A DNA stretch of 64,000 nucleotides from Euonymus europaeus (taxonomy: Eukaryota > Streptophyta > Magnoliopsida > Celastrales > Celastraceae). The stretch spans positions 14,464,001-14,528,000 of the forward strand of contig OY756962.1 of assembly GCA_963580455.1 (NCBI GenBank), written 5' to 3'. The notes beneath the pieces were generated by a model. It made no database searches. It worked only from the letters and a program-made list of their open reading frames with translations, and was not told where the DNA came from. This document shows, piece after piece, positions 12,999 to 25,470 of this stretch (position 1 is its first letter; each line of letters begins with the position of its first letter). The position numbers and the translations under genes were made by a program.

Positions 12999-14118
12999 GT
13001 TGAGCAACTTCGGACCATCAAAGTTGCTCGGTGTACACTTTTTATTGTTCTTCTACGTCAAATTTTATGAGTATAAGCTTCAAAGATTATTTCGATGCCA
13101 AAACACCAACTTTTTATCACAAATGGACAAAACCGTTAAAAGCCCCTCCATAGAGAGAGTTGAGCAACTTCGGACCATCAAAGTTGCTCGGTGTACACTT
13201 TTTATTGTTATTCTATGTCAAATTTTACGAGTATAAGCTTCCTAGATTATTTCGATGCCAAAAAAGGAACTTTTTACGACAAATGGACAAAACCGTTAAA
13301 ATCTCCTCCAAAGAGAGAGTTGAGCAACTTCGGACCATCAAAGTTGCTCGGTGTACACTTTTTATTGTTCTTCTATGTCAAATTTTATGAGTATAAGCTT
13401 CCAAGATTACTTCGATGCCAAAACACTAACTTTTTTTCACAAATGGACAAAACCGTCAAAAGCTCCTCCATAGAGAGAGTTGAGCAACTTCGGACCATCA
13501 AAGTTGCTCGGGATACACTTTTTATTGTTATTCTATGTCAAATTTTACGAGTATAAGCTTCCTAGATTATTTCAATGCCAAAAAAGGAACTTTTTATGAC
13601 AAATGGACAAAACCGTTAAAATCTCCTCCATAGAGAGAGTTGAGCAACTTCGGACCATCACAGTTGCTCGGTGTACACTTTTTATTGTTCTTCTATGTCA
13701 AATTTTACGAGTATAAGCTTCCAAGATTACTTCGATGCCAAAACACTAACTTTTTATCACAAATGGACAAAACCGTCAAAAGCTCCTCCATAGAGAGAGT
13801 TGAGCAACTTCGGACCAACAAAGTTGCTCGGGATACAGTTTTTATTGTTCTTCTATGTCAAATTTTACGAGTGTAAGCTTCCTAGATTATTTCGATGCAA
13901 AAACAACATCTTTCTATGACAAATGGACAGAACCGTCAAAAGCTCCTCCATAGAGAGAGTTGAGCAACTTCGGAACAACAAAGTTGCTCGGGATACACTT
14001 TTTATTGTTCTTGTATGTCAAATTTTACGAGTGTAAGCTTCCTAGATTATTTCGATGCTAAAACACCATCTTTCTATGACAAATGGACAAAACCGTTAAA
14101 AGCTCCTCCATAGAGAGA
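12999..14118 (+). repeat. HOR unit, 7-mer
   Basis: Read as A-B-C-D/B-H-D'-I, 1,120 bp. The D/B hybrid at 13479-13638 matches the one at 12359, including TTTCAATGCC and TTTTTATGAC. The block from about 12,120 is therefore repeated 1,120 bp downstream, a recent tandem duplication. The loss of D-G-H'-J relative to the 11-mer is explained by the D/B junction. Confidence 0.8.
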
Positions 14119-16197
14119 GTTGAGCAACTTCGGACCATCAAAGTTGCTCGGTGTACACTTTTTATTGTTCTTCTACGTCAAATTTTATGAGTATAAGCTT
14201 CAAAGATTATTTCGATGCCAAAACACCAACTTTTTATCACAAATGGACAAAACCGTTAAAAGCCCCTCCATAGAGAGAGTTGAGCAACTTCGGACCATCA
14301 AAGTTGCTCGGTGTACACTTTTTATTGTTATTCTATGTCAAATTTTACGAGTATAAGCTTCCTAGATTATTTCGATGCCAAAAAAGGAACTTTTTACGAC
14401 AAATGGACAAAACCGTTAAAATCTCCTCCAAAGAGAGAGTTGAGCAACTTCGGACCATCAAAGTTGCTCGGTGTACACTTTTTATTGTTCTTCTATGTCA
14501 AATTTTATGAGTATAAGCTTCCAAGATTACTTCGATGCCAAAACACTAACTTTTTTTCACAAATGGAAAAAACCGTCAAAAGCTCCTCCATAGAGAGAGT
14601 TGAGCAACTTCGGACCAACAAAGTTGCTCGGGATACACTTTTTATTGTTCTTCTATGTCAAATTTTACGAGTGTAAGCTTCCTAGATTATTTCGATGCAA
14701 AAACACCATCTTTCTATGACAAATGGACAGAACCGTCAAAAGCTCCACCATAGAGAGAGTTGAGCAACTTCGGACCAACAAAGTTGCTCGGGATACACTT
14801 TTTATTCTTCTTCTATGTCAAATTTTACGAGTGTAAGCTTCCTAGATTTTTTCGATGCCAAAACATCATCTTTTTACGACAAATGGACAAAACCGTTAAA
14901 ATCTCCTCCATAGAGAGAGTTGAGCAACTTCGGACCATCACAGTTGCTCGGTGTACACTTTTTATTGTTCTTCTATGTCAAATTTTACGAGTATAAGCTT
15001 CCAAGATTACTTCGATGCCAAAACACTAACTTTTTATCACAAATGGACAAAACCGTTAAAATCTCCTACATAGAGAGAGTTGAGCAACTTTGGACCAACA
15101 AACTTGCTCGGGATACACTTTTCATTGTTCTTCTTTGTCAAATTTTATGAGTATAAGCTTCCTAGATTATTTCGATGCTAAAACACCATCTTTCTATGAC
15201 AAATGGACAAAACCGTTAAAAGCCCCTACATAGAGAGAGTTGAACAACTAAGGACCATCAAAGTTGCTCGGTGTACACTTTTTATTGTTATTCTATGTCA
15301 AATTTTACGAGTATAAGCTTCCTAGATTATTTCGATGCCAAAAAAGGAACTTTTTACGACAAATGGACAAAACCGTTAAAATCTCCTCCATAGAGAGAGT
15401 TGAGCAACTTCGGACCATCACAGTTGCTCGGTGTACACTTTTTATTGTTCTTCTATGTCAAATTTTACGAGTATAAGCTTCCAAGATTACTTCGATGCCA
15501 AAACACTAACTTTTTATCACAAATGGACAAAACCGTCAAAAGCTCCTCCATAGAGAGAGTTGAGCAACTTCGGACCAACAAAGTTGCTCGGGATACAGTT
15601 TTTATTGTTCTTCTATGTCAAATTTTACGAGTGTAAGCTTCCTAGATTATTTCGATGCAAAAACAACATCTTTCTATGACAAATGGACATACCGTCAAAA
15701 GCTCCTCCATAGAGAGAGTTGAGCAACTTCGGACCAACAAAGTTGCTCGGGATACACTTTTTATTGTTCTTGTATGTCAAATTTTACGAGTGTAAGCTTC
15801 CTAGATTATTTCGATGCTAAAACACCATCTTTCTATGTCAAATGGACAAAACCGTTAAAAGCTCCTCCATAGAGAGAGTTGAGCAACTTCGGACCAACAA
15901 AGTTGCTCGGGATACAGTTTTTATTGTTCTTCTATGTCAAATTTTACGAGTGTAAGCTTCCTAGATTATTTCGATGCAAAAACAACATCTTTCTATGACA
16001 AATGGACAGAACCGTCAAAAGCTCCTCCATAGAGAGAGTTGAGCAACTTCGGAACAACAAAGTTGCTCGGGATACACTTTTTATTGTTCTTGTATGTCAA
16101 ATTTTACGAGTGTAAGCTTCCTAGATTATTTCGATGCTAAAACACCATCTTTCTATGACAAATGGACAAAACCGTTAAAAGCTCCTCCATAGAGAGA
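14119..16197 (+). repeat. HOR unit, 13-mer with duplicated D'-I pair
   Basis: Read as A-B-C-D-G-H'-J-B-H-D'-I-D'-I, 2,079 bp. The first D' has the 1-bp loss GGACATACC near 15,690 and the second (from 15,878) has the full-length form, so the extra pair came from a different source copy. The B monomer carries the private change GAACAACTAAGG near 15,243, shared only with the copy near 17,322. Confidence 0.78.
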
Positions 16198-17956
16198 GTT
16201 GAGCAACTTCGGACCATCAAAGTTGCTCGTTGTACACTTTTTATTGTTCTTCTACGTCAAATTTTATGAGTATAAGCTTCAAAGATTATTTCGATGCCAA
16301 AACACCAACTTTTTATCACAAATGGACAAAACCGTTAAAAGCCCCTCCATAGAGAGAGTTGAGCAACTTCGGACCATCAAAGTTGCTCGGTGTACACTTT
16401 TTATTGTTATTCTATGTCAAATTTTACGAGTATAAGCTTCCTAGATTATTTCGATGCCAAAAAAGGAACTTTTTACGACAAATGGACAAAACAGTTAAAA
16501 TCTCCTCCAAAGAGAGAGTTGAGCAACTTCGGACCATCAAAGTTGCTCGGTGTACACTTTTTATTGTTCTTCTATGTCAAATTTTATGAGTATAAGCTTC
16601 CAAGATTACTTCGATGCCAAAACACTAACTTTTTTTCACAAATGGACAAAACCGTCAAAAGCTCCTCCATAGAGAGAGTTGAGCAACTTCGGACCAACAA
16701 AGTTGCTCGGGATACACTTTTTATTGTTCTTCTATGTCAAATTTTACGAGTGTAAGCTTCCTAGATTATTTCGATGCAAAAACACCATCTTTCTATGACA
16801 AATGGACAGAACCGTCAAAAGCTCCACCATAGAGAGAGTTGAGCAACTTCGGACCAACAAAGTTGCTCGGGATACACTTTTTATTCTTCTTCTATGTCAA
16901 ATTTTACGAGTGTAAGCTTCCTAGATTTTTTCGATGCCAAAACATCATCTTTTTACGACAAATGGACAAAACCGTTAAAATCTCCTCCATAGAGAGAGTT
17001 GAGCAACTTCGGACCATCACAGTTGCTCGGTGTACACTTTTTATTGTTCTTCTATGTCAAATTTTACGAGTATAAGCTTCCAAGATTACTTCGATGCCAA
17101 AACACTAACTTTTTATCACAAATGGACAAAACCGTTAAAATCTCCTACATAGAGAGAGTTGAGCAACTTTGGACCAACAAACTTGCTCGGGATACACTTT
17201 TCATTGTTCTTCTTTGTCAAATTTTATGAGTATAAGCTTCCTAGATTATTTCGATGCTAAAACACCATCTTTCTATGACAAATGGACAAAACCGTTAAAA
17301 GCCCCTACATAGAGAGAGTTGAACAACTAAGGACCATCAAAGTTGCTCGGTGTAAACTTTTTATTGTTATTCTATGTCAAATTTTACGAGTATAAGCTTC
17401 CTAGATTATTTCGATGCCAAAAAAGGAACTTTTTACGACAAATGGACAAAACCGTTAAAATCTCCTCCATAGAGAGAGTTGAGCAACTTCGGACCATCAC
17501 AGTTGCTCGGTGTACACTTTTTATTGTTCTTCTATGTCAAATTTTACGAGTATAAGCTTCCAAGATTACTTCGATGCCAAAACACTAACTTTTTATCACA
17601 AATGGACAAAACCGTCAAAAGCTCCTCCATAGAGAGAGTTGAGCAACTTCGGACCAACAAAGTTGCTCGGGATACAGTTTTTATTGTTCTTCTATGTCAA
17701 ATTTTACGAGTGTAAGCTTCCTAGATTATTTCGATGCAAAAACAACATCTTTCTATAACAAATGGACATACCGTCAAAAGCTCCTCCATAGAGAGAGTTG
17801 AGCAACTTCGGACCAACAAAGTTGCTCGGGATACACTTTTTATTGTTCTTGTATGTCAAATTTTACGAGTGTAAGCTTCCTAGATTATTTCGATGCTAAA
17901 ACACCATCTTTCTATGTCAAATGGACAAAACCGTTAAAAGCTCCTCCATAGAGAGA
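16198..17956 (+). repeat. HOR unit, 11-mer
   Basis: Complete reference order, 1,759 bp, with one 1-bp loss in D' near 17,770. The A monomer has CTCGTTGTAC, as at 9479, and the B monomer shares GAACAACTAAGG with the preceding unit. These private markers make this unit a close relative of the one 2,079 bp upstream. Confidence 0.8.
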
Positions 17957-18755
17957 GTTGAGCAACTTCGGACCATCAAAGTTGCTCGGTGTACACTTTT
18001 TATTGTTCTTCTACGTCAAATTTTATGAGTATAAGCTTCAAAGATTATTTCGATGCCAAAACACCAACTTTTTATCACAAATGGACAAAACCATTAAAAG
18101 CCCCTCCATAGAGAGAGTTGAGCAACTTCGGACCATCAAAGTTGCTCGGTGTACACTTTTTATTGTTATTCTATCTCAAATTTTACGAGTATAAGCTTCC
18201 TAGATTATTTCGATGCCAAAAAAGGAACTTTTTACGACAAATGGACAAAACCGTTAAAATCTCCTCCATAGAGAGAGTTGAGCAACTTCGGACCATCAAA
18301 GTTGCTCGGTGTACACTTTTTATTGTTCTTCTATGTCAAATTTTATGAGTATAAGCTTCCAAGATTACTTCGATGCCAAAACACTAACTTTTTTTCACAA
18401 ATGGACAAAACCGTCAAAAGCTCCTCCATAGAGAGAGTTGAGCAACTTCGGACCAACAAAGTTGCTCGGGATACACTTTTTATTGTTCTTCTATGTCAAA
18501 TTTTACGAGTGTAAGCTTCCTAGATTATTTCATTGCAAAAACAACATCTTTCTATGACAAATGGACATACCGTCAAAAGCTCCTCCATAGAGAGAGTTGA
18601 GCAACTTCGGACCAACAAAGTTGCTCGGGATACACTTTTTATTGTTCTTGTATGTCAAATTTTACGAGTGTAAGCTTCCTAGATTATTTCGATGCTAAAA
18701 CACCATCTTTCTATGTCAAATGGACAAAACCGTTAAAAGCTCCTCCATAGAGAGA
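17957..18755 (+). repeat. HOR unit, 5-mer, copy 1
   Basis: Read as A-B-C-D/D'-I, 799 bp. D and D' are fused (CGGGATACAC start, AAAAACAACATC end), which removes the six-monomer interval G-H'-J-B-H plus one D-type unit of the 11-mer. B carries CTATCTCAAA, shared with copy 2 only. Confidence 0.8.
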
Positions 18756-19554
18756 GTTGAGCAACTTCGGACCATCAAAGTTGCTCGGTGTACACTTTTT
18801 ATTGTTCTTCTACGTCAAATTTTATGAGTATAAGCTTCAAAGATTATTTCGATGCCAAAACACCAACTTTTTATCACAAATGGACAAAACCGTTAAAAGC
18901 CCCTCCATAGAGAGAGTTGAGCAACTTCGGACCATCAAAGTTGCTCGGTGTACACTTTTTATTGTTATTCTATCTCAAATTTTACGAGTATAAGCTTCCT
19001 AGATTATTTCGATGCCAAAAAAGGAACTTTTTACGACAAATGGACAAAACCGTTAAAATCTCCTCCATAGAGAGAGTTGAGCAACTTCGGACCATCAAAG
19101 TTGCTCGGTGTACACTTTTTATTGTTCTTCTATGTCAAATTTTAGGAGTATAAGCTTCCAAGATTACTTCGATGCCAAAACACTAACTTTTTTTCACAAA
19201 TGGACAAAACCGTCAAAAGCTCCTCCATAGAGAGAGTTGAGCAACTTCGGACCAACAAAGTTGCTCGGGATACACTTTTTATTGTTCTTCTATGTCAAAT
19301 TTTACGAGTGTAAGCTTCCTTGATTATTTCGATGCAAAAACAACATCTTTCTATGACAAATGGACATACCGTCAAAAGCTCCTCCATAGAGAGAGTTGAG
19401 CAACTTCGGACCAACAAAGTTGCTCGGGATACACTTTTTATTGTTCTTGTATGTCAAATTTTACGAGTGTAAGCTTCCTAGATTATTTCGATGCTAAAAC
19501 ACCATCTTTCTATGTCAAATGGACAAAACCGTTAAAAGCTCCTCCATAGAGAGA
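18756..19554 (+). repeat. HOR unit, 5-mer, copy 2
   Basis: Same five monomers and same 799-bp length as the preceding unit, differing at only a handful of sites (for example ACCGTT for ACCATT, TAGGAGTATAAG near 19,143 and CTTGATTATTTC near 19,319). Confidence 0.8.
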
Positions 19555-20354
19555 GTTGAGCAACTTCGGACCATCAAAGTTGCTCGGTGTACACTTTTTA
19601 TTGTTCTTCTACGTCAAATTTTATGAGTATAAGCTTCAAAGATTATTTCGATGCCAAAACACCAACTTTTTATCACAAATGGACAAAACCGTTAAAAGCC
19701 CCTCCATAGAGAGAGTTGAGCAACTTCGGACCATCAAAGTTGCTCGGTGTACACTTTTTATTGTTATTCTATGTCAAATTTTACGAGTATAAGCTTCCTA
19801 GATTATTTCGATGCCAAAAAAGGAACTTTATACGACAAATGGACAAAACCGTTAAAATCTCCTCCATAGAGAGAGTTGAGCAACTTCGGACCATCAAAGT
19901 TGCTCGGTGTACACTTTTTATTGTTCTTCTATGTCAAATTTTTTGAGTATAAGCTTCCAAGATTACTTCGATGCCAAAACACTAACTTTTTTTCACAAAT
20001 GGACAAAACCGTCAAAAGCTCCTCCATAGAGAGAGTTGAGCAACTTCGGACCAACAAAGTTGCTCGGGATACACTTTTTATTGTTCTTCTATGTCAAATT
20101 TTACGAGTGTAAGCTTCCTAGATTATTTCGATGCAAAAACACCATCTTTCTATGACAAATGGACAGAACCGTCAAAAGCTCCTCCATAGAGAGAGTTGAG
20201 CAACTTCGGATCAACAAAGTTGCTCGGGATACACTTTTTATTGTTCTTGTATGTCAAATTTTACGAGTGTAAGCTTCCTAGATTATTTCGATGCTAAAAC
20301 ACCATCTTTCTATGACAAATGGACAAAACCGTTAAAAGCTCCTCCATACAGAGA
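19555..20354 (+). repeat. HOR unit, 5-mer, third related copy
   Basis: A-B-C-D-I, 800 bp. Unlike copies 1 and 2, the fourth monomer is a full-length D with AAAAACACC and GGACAGAACC. It has private changes such as TTTATACGAC in B and TTTTTTGAG in C. Domain 1 ends here. Confidence 0.75.
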
Positions 20355-23300
20355 GTTGAGCAACTTCGGACCATCAAAGTTGCTCGGTGTACACTTTTTA
20401 TTGTTCTTCTATGTCAAATTTTATGAGTATAAGCTTTCAAGATTATTGCGATACCAAATCACCAACTTTCTATGAGAAAAGGACAAAACCGTTAAAAGCT
20501 CCTCCATAGAGAGAGTTGAGCAACTTCGAACCAAACAAGGTGCTCGGGATACACTTTTTTATGTTCTTCTATGTCAAATTTTACGAGTATAAGCTTCCTA
20601 GATTATTTCGTTGCAAAAACACCATCTTTCTATGACAAATGGACAGAACCGATAAAAGCTCCTCCATACAGAGAGTTGAGCAACTTCGGACCATCAAAGT
20701 TGCTCAGACACTTTTTATTGTTCTTCTATGTCAAATTTTATGAGTATAAGCTTTCAAGATTATTGCGATACCAAATCACCAACTTTCTATGAGAAATGGA
20801 CAAAACCGTTAAAAGCTCCTACATAGAGAGAGTTGAGCAACTTCGGACCATCAAAGTTGCTCGGTGTACACTTTTTATTGTTCTTCTATGTCAAATTTTA
20901 TGAGTATAAGCTTCAAAGATTATTTCGATGCCAAAACACCAACTTTTATCACAAATGGACAAAACCGTTAAAATCTCCTACATAGAGAGAGTTGAGCAAC
21001 TTTGGACCAACAAACTTGCTCGGGATACACTTTTTATTGTTCTTCTATGTCAAATTTTACGAGTGTAAGCTTCCTAGATTATTTCGATGCAAAAACACCA
21101 TCTTTCTATGACAAATGGACAGAACCGTCAAAAGCTCCTCCATAGAGAGAGTTGAGCAACTTCGGACCATCAAAGTTGCTCGGTGTACACTTTTTATTGT
21201 TCTTCTATGTCAAATTTTACGAGTATAAGCTTCCAAGATTACTTCGATGCCAAAACACTAACTTTTTATCACAAATGGACAAAACCGTTAAAATCTCCTA
21301 CATAGAGAGAGTTGAGCAACTTTGGACCAACAAACTTGCTCGGGATACACTTTTCATTGTTCTTCTTTGTCAAATTTTATGAGTATAAGCTTCCTAGATT
21401 ATTTTGATGCTAAAACACCATCTTTCTATGACAAATGGACAAAACCGTTAAAAGCCCCTACATAGAGAGAGTTGAACAACTTCGGACCATCAAAGTTGCT
21501 CGGTGTACACTTTTTATTGTTATTCTATGTCAAATTTTACGAGTATAAGCTTCCTAGATTATTTCGATGCCAAAAAAGGAACTTTTTACGACAAATGGAC
21601 AAAACCGTTAAAATCTCCTCCATAGAGAGAGTTGAGCAACTTCGGACCATCACAGTTGCTCGGTGTACACTTTTTATTGTTCTTCTATGTCAAATTTTAC
21701 GAGTATAAGCTTCCAAGATTACTTCGATGCTAAAACACCAACTTTTTATCACAAATGGACAAAACCATCAAAAGCTCCTCCATAGAAAGAGTTGAGCAAC
21801 TTCGGACCAACAAAGTTGCTCGGGATACACTTTTTATTGTTCTTCTATGTCAAATTTTACGTGTGTAAGCTTCCTAGATTTTTTCGTTGCAATAACACCA
21901 TCTTTCTATGACAAATGGACAAAACCGTCAAAAGCTCCTCCGTATAGAGAGTTGAGCAACTTCGGACCAACAAAGTTTCTCGGGATACACTTTTTATTGT
22001 TCTTCTCTGTCAAATTTTACGAGTATAAGCTTCCTAGATTATTTCGATGCTAAAACACCATCTTTCTATGACAAATGCACAAAACCGTCAAAAGCTCCTC
22101 CATTGAGAGAGTTGAGCAACTTCGGACCAACAAAATTGCTCGGGATACACTTTTTTATGTTCTTCTATGTCAAATTTTACGAGGGTAAGCTTCCTAGATT
22201 ATTTCGTTGAAAAAACACCATCTTTCTATGACAAATGGACAAAACCGTCAAGAGCTCCTCCATAGAGAGAGTTGAGCAACTTCGGACCAACAAAGTTGCT
22301 CGGGATACACTTTTTATTGTTCTTCTATGTCAAATTTTACGAGCGTAAGCTTCCTAGATTATTTCGATGCTAAAACACCATCTTTCTATGACAAATGGAC
22401 AAAACCGTTAAAAGCTCCTCCATAGAGAGAGTTGAGCAACTTCGGACCATCAAAGTTGCTCGGGTTACACTTTTTATTGTTCTTCTATATCAAATTTTAT
22501 GAGTATAAGCTTCCAAGATTATTTTGATTCCAAATCACCAACTTTCTATGAGAAATGGACAAAACCGTTAAAAGCTCATCCATAGAGAAAGTTGAGCAAC
22601 TTCGAACCAACAAAGTTGCTCAGGATACACTTTTTATTGTTCTTCTTTGTCAAATTTTACGAGTATAAGCTTCCTAGATTTTTTCGATGCTAAAAGACCA
22701 TCTTTCTATGAGAAATGGACACAACCCTTACAAGCCCCTCCATAGAGAGAGTTGAGCAACTTCGGACCATCAAAGTTGCTCGGTGTACACTTTTTATTGT
22801 TCTTCTATGTCAAATTTTATGAGTATAAGCTTCCAAGATTATTTCGATGCCAAAACACCAACTTTTTATCACAAATGAACAAAACCGTTAAAATCTCCTA
22901 CATAGAGAGAGTTGAGCAACTTTGGACCAACAAAGTTGCTCGAGATACACTTTGCATTGTTCTTCTTTGTCAAATTTTATGAGTATAAGCTTCCTAGATT
23001 ATTTCGATGCTAAAACACCATCTTTCTATGACAAATGGACAAAACCGTTAAAAGCCCCTCCATAGAGAGAGTTGAGCAACTTCGGACCATCAAAGTTGCT
23101 CTGTGTACACTTTTTATTGTTATTCTATGTCAAATTTTACGAGTATAAGCTTCCTAGATTATTTCGATGCCAAAAAAGGAACTTTTTACGACAAATGGAC
23201 AAAACCGTTAAAATCTCCTCCATAGAGAGAGTTGAGCAACTTCGGACCATCACAGTTGCTCGGTGTACACTTTTTATTGTTCTTCTATGTCAAATTTTAC

Positions 23301-24509
23301 GAGTATAAGCTTCCAAGATTACTTCGATGCCAAAACACTAACTTTTTATCACAAATGGACAAAACCGTCAAAAGCTCCTCCATAGAGAGAGTTGAGCAAC
23401 TTCGGACCAACAAAGTTGCTCGGGATACACTTTTTATTGTTCTTCTATGTCAAATTTTACGAGTGTAAGCTTCCTAGATTATTTCGATGCAAAAACGCCA
23501 TCTTTCTATGACAAATGGACAGAACCGTCAAAAGCTCCTCCATAGAGAGAGTTGAGCAACTTCGGACCAACAAAGTTGCTCGGGATACACTTTTTATTCT
23601 TCTTCTATATCAAATTTTACGAGTGTAAGCTTCCTAGATTATTTCGATGCTAAAACACCATCTTTCTATGACAAATGGACAAAACCGTTAAAAGCTCCTC
23701 CATAGAGAGAGTTGAGCAACTTCGGACCATCAAAGTTGCTCGGTGTACACTTTTTATTGTTCTTCTATGTCAAATTTTATGAGTATAAGCTTCAAAGATT
23801 ATTTCGATGCCAAAACACCAACTTTTATCACAAATGGACAAAACCGTTAAAATCTCCTACATAGAGAGAGTTGAGCAACTTTGGACCAACAAACTTGCTC
23901 GGGATACACTTTTCATTGTTCTTCGTTGTCAAATTTTATGAGTATAAGCTTCCTAGATTATTTCGATGCTAAAACACCATCTTTCTATGACAAATGGACA
24001 AAACCGTTATAAGCCCCTCCAGAGAGAGAGTTGAGCAACTTCGGACCATCACAGTTGCTCGGTGTACACTTTTTATTGTTCTTCTATGTCAAATTTTACG
24101 AGTATAAGCTTCCTAGATTATTTCGATGCCAAAAAAGGAACTTTTTACGACAAATGGACAAAACCGTAAAAATCTCCTCCATAGAGAGAGTTGAGCAACT
24201 TCGGACCATCACAGTTGCTCGGTGTAAACTTTTTATTGTTCGTCTATGTCAAATTTTACGAGTATACGCTTCCAAGATTACTTCGATGCCAAAACACTAA
24301 CTTTTTATCACAAATGGACAAAACCGTCAAAAGCTCCTCCATAGAGAGAGTTGAGCAACTTCGGACCAACAAAATTGCTCGGGATACACTTTTTATTATT
24401 CTTCTATGTCAAATTTTACGAGTGTAAGCTTCCTAGATTATTTCGTTACAAAAACACCATCTTTCTATGACAAATGGACAGAACCGTCAAAAGCTCCTCC
24501 ATAGAGAGA

Positions 24510-25470
24510 GTTGAGTAACTTCGGACCAACAAAGTTGCTCGGGATACACTTTTTATTGTTCTTGTATGTCAAATTTTACGAGTGTAAGCTTCCTAGATTA
24601 TTTCGATGCTAAAACACCATCTTTCTATGACAAATGGACAAAACCGTTAAAAGCTCCTCCATACAGAGAGTTGAGCAACTTCGGACCATCAAAGTTGCTC
24701 GGTGTAAACTTTTTATTGTTCTTCTATGTCAAATTTTATGAGTATAAGCTTTCAAGATTATTGCGATACCAAATCACCAACTTTCTATGAGAAAAGGACA
24801 AAACCGTTAAAAGCTCCTTCATAGAGAGAGTTGAGCAACTTCGAACCAAACAAGTTGCTCGGGATACACTTTTTTATGTTCTTCTATGTCAAATTTTACG
24901 AGTATAAGCTTCCTAGATTATTTCGTTGCAAAAACACCATCTTTCTATGACAAATGGACAGAACCGTCAAAAGCTCCTCCATAGAGAGAGTTGAGCAACT
25001 TCGGACCAACAGAGTTGCTCGGGATACACTTTTTATTGTTCTTGTATGTCAAATTTTATGAGTGTAAGCTTCCTAGATTATTTCGATGCTAAAACACCAT
25101 CTTTCTATGACAAATGGACAAAACCGTTAAAAGCTCCTCCATACAGAGAGTTGAGCAACTTCAGACCATCAAAGTTGCTCGGTGTACACTTTTTATTGTT
25201 CTTCTATGTCAAATTTTATGAGTATAAGCTTCCAAGATTATTTCGATTCCAAATCACCAACTTTCTATGAGAAATGGACAAAACCGTTAAAGGCTCCTCC
25301 ATAGAGATAGTTGAGCAACTTCGAACCAACAAAGTTGCTCAGTATACACTTTTTATTGTTCTTCTTTGTCAAATTTTACGAGTATAAGCTTTTTAGATTT
25401 TTTCGATGCTAAAACACCATCTTTCTATGACAAATGGACAAAACCGTTAAAAGCCTCTCCATAGAGAGAG
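24510..25470 (+). repeat. Trimer repeated twice (480-bp period)
   Basis: Three successive monomers (class I-like with CTTGTATGTC, then one with CCATACAGAGAG, then a GATTCCAAATCACC or GATACCAAATCACC type) recur 480 bp later. The copies match well in the first 300 bp and diverge toward the end, so this is an older duplication than those in domain 1. Confidence 0.6.

Larger units (their letters stand above)
1..20354 (+). repeat. Domain 1: homogenised higher-order repeat region
   Basis: All monomers can be assigned to about ten recurrent classes (A-J) with few private changes. Class order repeats as a HOR whose reference form is A-B-C-D-G-H'-J-B-H-D'-I (11 monomers, 1,760 bp). Class A starts at 41, 3241, 7721, 9479, 11079, 12999, 14119, 16198, 17957, 18756 and 19555; the intervals from 7721 on are 11, 10, 12, 7, 13, 11, 5 and 5 monomers. 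This is the most uniform part of the window. The right edge is placed at 20,355, where the first class K monomer appears. Confidence 0.85.
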
